5,721 nt of DNA from Candidatus Scatomorpha stercoravium (lineage in GTDB: Bacteria; Bacillota; Clostridia; Oscillospirales; Oscillospiraceae), in contig DVKN01000025.1 in NCBI GenBank assembly GCA_018716005.1, positions 1-5,721 on the forward strand, in the 5' to 3' direction. The number at the start of each line of letters is the position of its first letter. Position 1 is the stretch's first letter. The notes beneath the pieces were generated by a model. That model did no database searches and was not told the origin of the DNA. It saw only the letters and a list, made by a program, of their open reading frames with translations. Of the stretch, positions 1 through 4,810 are shown piece after piece. A program made the translations under genes and the position numbers.

Positions 1-1
1 G

Positions 2-607
2 GAACGCTTCGCGCCGTTGCTCGACACCCGCTCCGCCGCGGCGCTCAAGAGCGCCGCGAGGCGCTGCCGGCGCGGCGTCGAGGCGGCCTGGGACGGGGAG
101 TGGTACCGGCGGGGCTATTACGCGGACGGGCGGCCGCTCGGCTCGCGCGAGAGCGCGGGCTGTCAGATAGACGCCGTCGCGCAGGCCTGGGCGGTTTTCG
201 CCGGCTGCAACGGCGATCGCTGCGACGCCGCGCTCACGAGCGCGCTCGAGCGGCTCTTCGACTCAGAGGGCGGAGTTGTCCGGCTCTTCGACCCGCCCTT
301 CGGGGACGGGACGGAGCAGGCGGGGTATATAAACGGCTACGGCGAGGGCTTCCGCGAAAACGGCGGGCAATACACGCACGCGGCGGTATGGCTCGCGCTC
401 GCCTGTCTCGAGCGCGGGCGCAGGGACGACGCGCGGCGGCTCGTCGAAGCCATATTCAGCCGGGGCGAGAGCTACGGCGCGGAGCCCTTCGTGCTCGCGG
501 CGGACGTCTACGCGAACGCCGCGAGATACGGCGAGGCCGGCTGGAGCTGGTACACCGGGGCGGCGGGCTGGATGCTCCGTCTCCTCAAAAGGCTCCGGGA
601 GACCTGA
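2..607 (+). CDS. GH94 / cyclic beta-1,2-glucan synthase-like protein, C-terminal fragment
   Basis: This is the end of a longer gene: the frame is open to the left edge and runs 201 residues to TGA at 605-607. It resembles the (alpha/alpha)6 barrel of GH94 phosphorylases, most closely the C-terminal GH94 domain of cyclic beta-1,2-glucan synthases (NdvB/ChvB type) and 1,2-beta-oligoglucan phosphorylases. Visible motifs in fragment numbering are WDGEWYRRGYYADG (30-43), QIDAVAQAWAV (55-65), ENGGQYTHAAVW (119-130), AEPFVLAADVY (160-170) and GWSWYTGAAGW (180-190). The family's catalytic Asp (DWNDG-type motif) normally lies just upstream and would be outside the window. Such enzymes cleave or make beta-glucosidic bonds with phosphate. 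Oddly, the protein stops about 11 residues after the WYTGAAGW motif, so the beta-rich C-terminal segment that usually follows is missing. The family call is firm; the exact substrate is not. Confidence 0.85.
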   Translation, partial: ERFAPLLDTRSAAALKSAARRCRRGVEAAWDGEWYRRGYYADGRPLGSRESAGCQIDAVAQAWAVFAGCNGDRCDAALTSALERLFDSEGGVVRLFDPPFGDGTEQAGYINGYGEGFRENGGQYTHAAVWLALACLERGRRDDARRLVEAIFSRGESYGAEPFVLAADVYANAARYGEAGWSWYTGAAGWMLRLLKRLRET

Positions 608-617
608 TTGGCGCGGA

Positions 618-651
618 AAAAGCGCGGAATTCGGCTGAATTCCGCGCTTTT
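618..651. terminator. bidirectional intrinsic terminator between convergent genes
   Basis: A perfect 15-bp stem (618-632 with 637-651) encloses the 4-nt loop GGCT. The outer base pairs are A:T, giving a TTTT end on the plus strand (648-651) and a TTTTT run on the minus strand (complement of 617-621). It starts 11 nt after the GH94-like stop codon and 15 nt beyond the stop of the minus-strand DUF4914 gene, so it fits termination of both convergent transcripts. A short direct repeat, GCGCGGAA at 611-618 and 622-629, offers an alternative left arm. Confidence 0.85.
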
Positions 652-665
652 GGCGTATGCGTCGC

Positions 666-2546
666 TTATTTGAGACCCAGGGGGATTATTTTGCAGTAGT
701 CCTCCACGCTGCCGTGGGACTCGAAGCACTCGAGAATCTCGCGGCCGGTGGGGCTCAGCTCGTCGCGGTAGTACTCGGAGAGCACCTTCGCGAAGAAGTC
801 GTAGAGTATCTCCGCGCCCTTGTCGTAGCCCTTCTCGCCGAGGTGCTCCTGGCGCTCGGGGCGGAGGAAGCGGCTCGAGATGCGCTGGCCGTCCACCTTC
901 ATCTCGCCGAGGGCGTAGCCCATGAGGGGGCAGCGGGCGGGGACGAGGCGGTCCATCTTCATATTGACGCCGCCGCGGCGGGCGAGATACTCGCGGGCTA
1001 TCCACTCCGCGGCGAAGCCGACGCGGTAGGTCCCTATGTGCTGGTTGGGGATAAGCACGTAGCGCGTGTTCGGGCAGGAGAGTATCTGCTCGAGCAGGAG
1101 GTTCGCCTGGGTCACGCGCTTGCCGGTCGCGAAGGGCCAATAGCTGCCGACGCCCTCGCTCGCGAGCGGGGTCTCGCCGGAGATGCTCGGGTTCTTGAAG
1201 CCGCGGGGGGCGACGAGGCGCCAGAGCCAGGCGAGCGCCGGGGGCACTATCTGCATGAGACCCATGATGCCGTAGGTGGGCTCCTTGGCCGTCGCGGGCG
1301 GCATCCGCACGCCGAAGGAGCGCACGTCGACCTCGACGGGAGAGTTCACGACGTTCTTGACCATGCGGCGCGGCACGATAACGCGCGGGTTCGGGCAGGC
1401 CCTGCCATCGGAGTCGAGCGAGTGCTCCCAGGGCAGGCAGGTGGCGCGGGGCACGGCCTGCAGGTTGAGGAACATGAGCGGCTCGCTCGGGCTTATCGAT
1501 ATCTTCTCGTACTGCGGGTCGCAGCCGTAGCTCGTAATGCCGTCCACGCGCACGAACCAGCCGTCCTCGCCGTCGGTGAGGACGAGCTTGCCGGAATTGT
1601 CCTGGATGCTGGGCGGGCACATGGCCATGTCGTCGGTGACGGGCTCTATCGTACAGGTGTCGCTCATGGAGATGTAGCTCTCCTCGCCGCTCACCAGGTT
1701 GACGCCGAGCAGCACGCGGCCGTCGCCGGAGCGCATGACGTCCTGCAGCAGCTCGCTCTTGCCGCCGCCGGAGGCGCCCTCGTGCATCATGACCATCTCG
1801 TTCTCGTAGGGCGTTATGATGCGCGCGCTCGAGGCGTGGGCGGTGACCCAGCCCTCCTGCTCGCCGATGTCTATGAGCACGGCGTAGATGCCCTTCTTGG
1901 CGCTGGGGCCGGGGTAGAGGTTGTAGGAGAAGACCTCGTGTATGCCTATCTCCGGGCGGCGGCAGTGCACGACGACCTGCTTTCCGCCGAAGTGCGTGTG
2001 CCTGAAGGGCGGCGCGGCGTATACGACGGCGCGGGGCTTGAAGTGCTCGACCGTGCGGACGTCGACGAAGGCCTGCAGCTGCGCCATGGCGAAGCCGAAG
2101 AAGGCCGCGTTGCGCGGGCAGACCAGGAGGCTGTCGTAGCCGTAGTCGTAGCCGCCGGACTTGAAGGGCACCAGGATGAGCTCCTGGCGCGTGAGCCAGC
2201 GGAAGGTCTCCGTGCGCAGCTCGTCGAAGCTGTAGCCGTAGACGTCCTCGAAGCGGGGCTTATCCGTGTCGAGCCCGTCGCCTATGCGCATACTGTCCGG
2301 GTCGCGGCGGCGCATATAGTCCTCGGGGAAGTTTACGGCCGCGCCGTTCTTGCATCTCACGACCTCGGCCTCCTTGACGGGGTGGCCGTTGACGTCGTAG
2401 AGCACCTCTATCTTATCCGTGTACTCGTTGCCGAAGATGAGCTCGAAGAGCTGATCCTTGCTCGTCGGTATAATGACGCTGGGGCTGTTGTATATGACCT
2501 TCCTCAGCGCCTCGGGGAGTTCAAAGCGTTCAAAGAGTATGTTCAA
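666..2546 (-). CDS. DUF4914-type, PEPCK-like P-loop protein
   Basis: A 626-residue protein from TTG at 2546 to TAA at 668-666. I recognise it as probably DUF4914, an uncharacterised family related to phosphoenolpyruvate carboxykinase. A Walker A/kinase-1a loop, EGASGGGKSE, lies at residues 256-265 with Lys263 and Ser264 positioned to bind nucleotide phosphates; it is preceded by hydrophobic EMVMMH and followed by acidic segments (SDTCT, TDDM) that could bind metal. Other conserved-looking blocks are PFRHTHFGGKQ (180-190), the Pro/Arg-rich segment around PNPRVIVPRR (386-395) and EGVGSYWPFATGKR (464-477). No signal peptide or membrane segment is evident, so it should be cytosolic. Nucleotide binding is well supported. 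Kinase or carboxykinase activity is inference and the substrate is unknown. The gene has its own promoter and shared terminator, so it is probably a single-gene transcript with some read-through from the SDR gene. Confidence 0.8.
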   Translation of the reverse strand: MNILFERFELPEALRKVIYNSPSVIIPTSKDQLFELIFGNEYTDKIEVLYDVNGHPVKEAEVVRCKNGAAVNFPEDYMRRRDPDSMRIGDGLDTDKPRFEDVYGYSFDELRTETFRWLTRQELILVPFKSGGYDYGYDSLLVCPRNAAFFGFAMAQLQAFVDVRTVEHFKPRAVVYAAPPFRHTHFGGKQVVVHCRRPEIGIHEVFSYNLYPGPSAKKGIYAVLIDIGEQEGWVTAHASSARIITPYENEMVMMHEGASGGGKSELLQDVMRSGDGRVLLGVNLVSGEESYISMSDTCTIEPVTDDMAMCPPSIQDNSGKLVLTDGEDGWFVRVDGITSYGCDPQYEKISISPSEPLMFLNLQAVPRATCLPWEHSLDSDGRACPNPRVIVPRRMVKNVVNSPVEVDVRSFGVRMPPATAKEPTYGIMGLMQIVPPALAWLWRLVAPRGFKNPSISGETPLASEGVGSYWPFATGKRVTQANLLLEQILSCPNTRYVLIPNQHIGTYRVGFAAEWIAREYLARRGGVNMKMDRLVPARCPLMGYALGEMKVDGQRISSRFLRPERQEHLGEKGYDKGAEILYDFFAKVLSEYYRDELSPTGREILECFESHGSVEDYCKIIPLGLK

Positions 2547-2554
2547 CTGTCCTG

Positions 2555-2560
2555 CCTCAC
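2555..2560 (-). promoter_or_regulatory. ribosome binding site deciding the TTG start at 2546
   Basis: GTGAGG on the minus strand lies 8 nt upstream of TTG at 2546-2544. The frame could be extended to TTG at 2609, but that codon is the first three bases of the -35 box of the gene's promoter and would not be in the transcript. No in-frame ATG occurs nearby; the first is about 78 codons further in, after clearly family-like sequence. TTG at 2546 is therefore the best start. Confidence 0.7.
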
Positions 2561-2580
2561 TTTCTGCTTGCGCAACCCTT

Positions 2581-2609
2581 ATCGTAGCCGCATCGGCCCG
2601 CTTTGTCAA
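2581..2609 (-). promoter_or_regulatory. sigma70-type promoter of the DUF4914 gene
   Basis: On the minus strand a perfect -35 box TTGACA (2609-2604) is followed by exactly 17 nt and a -10 box TACGAT (2586-2581, 4 of 6 consensus bases including the conserved T, A and final AT). Transcription would start near 2574, giving a 5' leader of about 27 nt with the GTGAGG ribosome site. The promoter sits in the gap after the SDR gene stop. Confidence 0.72.
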
Positions 2610-2618
2610 GCGGTTGAC
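2598..2618 (-). repeat. possible degenerate copy of the hairpin repeat module
   Basis: Read on the minus strand, GTCAACCGCTT (2618-2608), then GACA, then AAGCGG (2603-2598) forms a 6-bp stem CCGCTT/AAGCGG with a 4-nt loop. The plus strand at 3494-3515 reads GTCAACCGCTT, CGGCG, AAGCGG: both arms are identical and only the loop differs. This suggests a shortened or decayed copy of that module in the opposite orientation. It contains the TTGACA -35 box. The low-complexity pairing could arise by chance, hence moderate confidence. Confidence 0.45.
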
Positions 2619-2637
2619 GGGGGATTTTACCTTTTGT

Positions 2638-3420
2638 TCAATCCTCCGGCGGCCTGTGCGCGTGTCCCTGCTGTTTCATCCAGATTTTCATCACCAGCTT
2701 ATGCGGCAGCAGCTTCACAAGGAACACCTGGCGGCGCACGCTCGCGCCGAGGATGGAGAGGTCGCGGCCCTTCTTATAGTCGCGCATAGCCCGCTCGGCG
2801 ACCTGCGCGGGCGTCCAGAGCTTGTCGTAGTAGGTGACGGCGCCGTTATCCGAGACGGCGTGGTCGAAGAACTCCGTCTGCACCCAGCCGGGCGAGACGG
2901 CCATGACCCGGATGCCCCGCGGCTCGAGCTCCACGTTGAGCGCGCGCGAGAAGCTGAGGACGAAGGCCTTCGTCGAGCCGTAGACGCACTGGTAGGGCAC
3001 GGGCTGGAAGGCCGAGAGCGAGTCGATGTTTATGACGCGCGAGCCGCGCTTCATATATGGCAGCGTGAGCTGGGTCATGGCGACCGTCGCCTTGTCGTTG
3101 AGGTCTATCATGCGCAGGTTGGTCTCCAGGTCGACCTCCGTGAAGAGCGCGAAGCGGCCGAAGCCCGCCGAGTTCACGAGCGTCGTGACCGTTGGCCGCT
3201 CGCGCTCGAGCAGCGCCGCGTATTCGGCGAAGGCCGCCGCGTCCAGGAGGTCGAGCGGCAGTATCCTCGCCTTCGCGCGCAGAGAACCGGCCAGCTCCTC
3301 GAGCCTCTCGCGCCGGCGGGCGATGAGCCATATCTCGTCGAGCTCCTCCTCGGCGTCCACAGCCTTGGCGAACTCCAGCCCCATCCCCGAGGACGCGCCC
3401 GTGATAACCGCTATTTTCAT
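2638..3420 (-). CDS. SDR family NAD(P)-dependent oxidoreductase
   Basis: A complete 260-residue classical short-chain dehydrogenase/reductase, the usual length for the family. The N-terminal Rossmann motif TGASSGMG is at residues 7-14, with ARRRER (34-39) after the second strand, where basic residues favour NADP(H). Asp57 in PLDLL fits the adenine-ring contact and NSAG (83-86) is the NNAG-type motif. The catalytic tetrad is intact: Asn108, Ser134, Tyr147 and Lys151 (YGSTK), with the normal 13-residue Ser-to-Tyr spacing. SPGWVQTEF (176-184) is the typical PG motif. The Lys- and Met-rich tail (residues 235-252) is amphipathic and not clearly a membrane helix. The ATG is preceded by AAAGGA at a 10-nt spacing. 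The substrate cannot be told from sequence, although SDRs of this kind act on hydroxyl or keto groups. The gene lies 117 nt beyond the methyltransferase stop and is followed by the DUF4914 promoter. Confidence 0.92.
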   Translation of the reverse strand: MKIAVITGASSGMGLEFAKAVDAEEELDEIWLIARRRERLEELAGSLRAKARILPLDLLDAAAFAEYAALLERERPTVTTLVNSAGFGRFALFTEVDLETNLRMIDLNDKATVAMTQLTLPYMKRGSRVINIDSLSAFQPVPYQCVYGSTKAFVLSFSRALNVELEPRGIRVMAVSPGWVQTEFFDHAVSDNGAVTYYDKLWTPAQVAERAMRDYKKGRDLSILGASVRRQVFLVKLLPHKLVMKIWMKQQGHAHRPPED

Positions 3421-3430
3421 GCAATTTCAA

Positions 3431-3450
3431 TCCTTTCTACCTACATTATA
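3431..3450 (-). promoter_or_regulatory. -10 box and ribosome site of the SDR gene
   Basis: A perfect TATAAT lies on the minus strand at 3450-3445, and AAAGGA at 3436-3431, 10 nt upstream of ATG at 3420. Transcription would begin near 3438. No good -35 hexamer is found at 16-18 nt, because that position falls in the GC-rich stem of the adjoining repeat (3452-3474). The nearest TTGAC-like sequence (3498-3493) is 42 nt away, too far for normal spacing. The promoter is therefore plausible but may be weak or factor-dependent. Confidence 0.5.
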
Positions 3451-3451
3451 T

Positions 3452-3542
3452 AGCTCCCCTTGCAAAGGGGAGCTGGCGCGAAGCGCCTGAGGGGTCAACC
3501 GCTTCGGCGAAGCGGGGACGCTGCGCCCTACAGGGGTCAACC
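3452..3542. repeat. composite palindromic (REP/MITE-like) intergenic repeat
   Basis: Three hairpins lie in succession: AGCTCCCCTT/AAGGGGAGCT (3452-3461 with 3465-3474, loop GCA), GGCGC/GCGCC (3475-3479 with 3483-3487, loop GAA) and CCGCTTC/GAAGCGG (3499-3505 with 3509-3515, loop GGC). An 11-bp direct repeat, AGGGGTCAACC, occurs at 3490-3500 and again at 3532-3542, bracketing the third hairpin. It fills nearly all of the gap between the methyltransferase and SDR genes. It has no coding potential, and no hairpin is followed by a T tract on the minus strand, so it is not a standard terminator. From memory, elements starting AGCTCCCCTT with a GGCGCGAAGCGCC stem are frequent between genes in gut Clostridia; I cannot verify copy number here. 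Confidence 0.8.
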
Positions 3543-4268
3543 TCTAACCGCCGCCGCCAGCAGCATTATGGGCCGGCGCAGCTCGTCGGCCATGGCGGGG
3601 TCGTCCGCTATCATCCGCGGCGAGGGCCGCGCCTCATCCAGCGCCGTGAGGGCGAAGCCCGCCTCCAGCAGCCCGCCTATTATCTGCGCGAGGGTGTGGT
3701 GGTACTTCGTGACCTCGCAGCCGCAGAAGAGCGTCCGGCGCGGCCCGGGCTCGAAGTAGCGGTCCAGCGGCCAGTGCAGTATGCGCCCGTCATCGCCGCG
3801 GTACCAGTCCTCGTTCACGCCGGCGGTGAAGGCCGGGTGCTCTATGTTGAGCGCGAAGCGCCCGCCGGGCCTGAGCGCGCGGTAAACGCCCTCGTATACG
3901 CCCCGCAGGTCCTCCACATAGTGCAGCGCGAGGTTCGAGATGCACAGGTCGAACGCGCCCTCCGGCCAGTCGAAGTCCTCGACGGCGCAGCGGCGGTATT
4001 CTATCCGCGGCGCGGCGTTGAGCTCGCGGGCGCGGGAGAGCATCCTTTCGCTCGGGTCTATGCCCAGCACGCTCCGCGCCCCGCGCGAGGCGCAGTACGC
4101 GCAGTGCCAGCCGTAGCCGCAGCCGAGGTCGAGGACGTCGAGCCCCGCCATGTCCTCCGGCAGCAGCCGCCGGAACTGCTCCCACTCCCCCGCCGAGCCG
4201 AGCCCGCCCAAAGAGCGCGCCATGCCGGCATAGCTGTTGAAAAACGCCTCGTCGTCGTATGTCGTCAT
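3537..4268 (-). CDS. class I SAM-dependent methyltransferase
   Basis: A complete 243-residue protein with a Methyltransf_11/25-type Rossmann fold. Motif I, VLDLGCGYGWH, spans residues 45-55; the acidic residue after strand 2 is Asp71 in GIDPSERML; Glu97-Asp98 (AVEDF) is motif III; FDLCISNLALHYVED (106-120) is motif IV and post-motif; LRPGGRFALNIEHP (132-145) follows strand 5. The N-terminal segment (YDDEAFFNSYAGMARS) is a usual cap before the SAM domain. It transfers methyl from S-adenosylmethionine to an unknown substrate, probably a small molecule given the absence of any RNA- or protein-binding domain. The ATG overlaps the TGA of the upstream gene (ATGA, 4268-4265), and GGAGG (4280-4276) lies 7 nt upstream, so translation is probably coupled. 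Its stop codon lies within the 3' copy of the AGGGGTCAACC repeat. Confidence 0.92.
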   Translation of the reverse strand: MTTYDDEAFFNSYAGMARSLGGLGSAGEWEQFRRLLPEDMAGLDVLDLGCGYGWHCAYCASRGARSVLGIDPSERMLSRARELNAAPRIEYRRCAVEDFDWPEGAFDLCISNLALHYVEDLRGVYEGVYRALRPGGRFALNIEHPAFTAGVNEDWYRGDDGRILHWPLDRYFEPGPRRTLFCGCEVTKYHHTLAQIIGGLLEAGFALTALDEARPSPRMIADDPAMADELRRPIMLLAAAVRG

Positions 4269-4810
4269 ATTCCCGCCTCCGTCCCGAAGCCGTATTCGTC
4301 CGCGGCCTCACTGCGCCTGCGCCTCCATTCGCGCCGGAAGGCCAGCCACCCGCGGCGGTCGAAATCGTCCTCTGGCTCCGTCTTCGGCGTACACCGCGCA
4401 TAAAACGCCGCGACCTCGTCGGCAAAGCGGCAGACCTCGCGCGCATAGTCGGCTATGGGCACGCGCGTCTCCGCGCCGGAGGGTGTGACGAGGCGCACAA
4501 TATCGCCCTCGTGGTACACCGACCAGTCCGCGCCGCTGTCGCAGCCGATAATTTGGACGTTCTCGCAGTCCCTGTCAGCGACGAGGAAGAAACCGCAGCA
4601 CGGCAGCAGCTGATTGTCCTCGCCCATGACATGGTCCTCCGTCAGCGTCTTGAGAAGGTAAAGCGCCGCGGCGCTCACGGTGCAGTCGTATTCCAGCGTC
4701 TCGGCGCCGATGCGCGCGGCGGCATGGCCGTGGAGGCAGCGGTCGCCGGGCTCGTCGGGCGTGCCCATTATCCAGCCGAAGCCGCCGGCGTCGATTGAAA
4801 ATCCGCTCAT
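4265..4810 (-). CDS. uncharacterised cysteine-rich 181-residue protein
   Basis: I do not recognise a named family. The start is ATG at 4810, preceded by a perfect AGGAGG (4821-4816) 5 nt away; an upstream extension to 4924 gives only Arg-rich shadow sequence. The protein has eight cysteines (25, 43, 71, 72, 82, 90, 127, 140). It carries a CLHGHA motif (25-30), a DCTVSAAAL helix-like stretch (42-50), TEDH (57-60), LLPCCGFFL (68-76) and IIGCDSGADW (87-96). A predicted long helix with FADEVAAFYARC (129-140) is followed by an acidic linker (EPEDDFD) and a basic, Trp-containing tail around residues 154-166. There is no signal peptide or transmembrane helix, so it is probably cytosolic. Both ends overlap their neighbours by ATGA, placing it between an FAD dehydrogenase and a methyltransferase in one translationally coupled unit. 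Metal or thiol chemistry is possible from the Cys/His content, but this is speculation. Confidence 0.8.
   Translation of the reverse strand: MSGFSIDAGGFGWIMGTPDEPGDRCLHGHAAARIGAETLEYDCTVSAAALYLLKTLTEDHVMGEDNQLLPCCGFFLVADRDCENVQIIGCDSGADWSVYHEGDIVRLVTPSGAETRVPIADYAREVCRFADEVAAFYARCTPKTEPEDDFDRRGWLAFRREWRRRRSEAADEYGFGTEAGI
4276..4280 (-). promoter_or_regulatory. ribosome binding site of the methyltransferase, inside the upstream gene
   Basis: GGAGG on the minus strand lies 7 nt before ATG at 4268. It is within the last codons of the 181-residue protein gene, whose TGA overlaps the methyltransferase ATG. This arrangement favours re-initiation or coupled translation. Confidence 0.75.

Noticed and set aside
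508..1620. 370-codon minus-strand frame in another phase of the DUF4914 gene
   Set aside because: It is Arg/Pro-rich out-of-frame sequence that runs through the terminator and into the GH94-like gene antisense.
2605..2618. GTCAA-GCGG-TTGAC inverted repeat as a possible operator over the -35 box
   Set aside because: The half-sites are only 5 bp and the symmetry is explained by the hairpin module matching 3494-3515; there is no regulator gene nearby to support an operator.
657..2789. 710-codon open frame on the plus strand, antisense to the DUF4914 and SDR genes
   Set aside because: It has low-complexity Ala/Val/Glu/His-rich composition with no motif, no ribosome site, and begins across the terminator region. 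The opposite strand carries clear family motifs. High GC suppresses stops in the mirrored frame.
2458..3453. 331-codon plus-strand frame over the SDR gene and its upstream gap
   Set aside because: It is antisense to a gene with an intact SDR catalytic tetrad, the predicted protein is Arg/Leu/Glu-rich without domains, and it crosses the DUF4914 promoter.
3499..3515. CCGCTTC/GAAGCGG hairpin as an intrinsic terminator for the methyltransferase operon
   Set aside because: No T tract follows it on the minus strand, and it is one unit of a composite repeat. Some attenuation is possible but not supported.
3696..4798. Overlapping plus-strand frames antisense to the methyltransferase and the 181-residue protein
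   Set aside because: They are shadows of the coupled minus-strand genes, with no ribosome sites or recognisable motifs.
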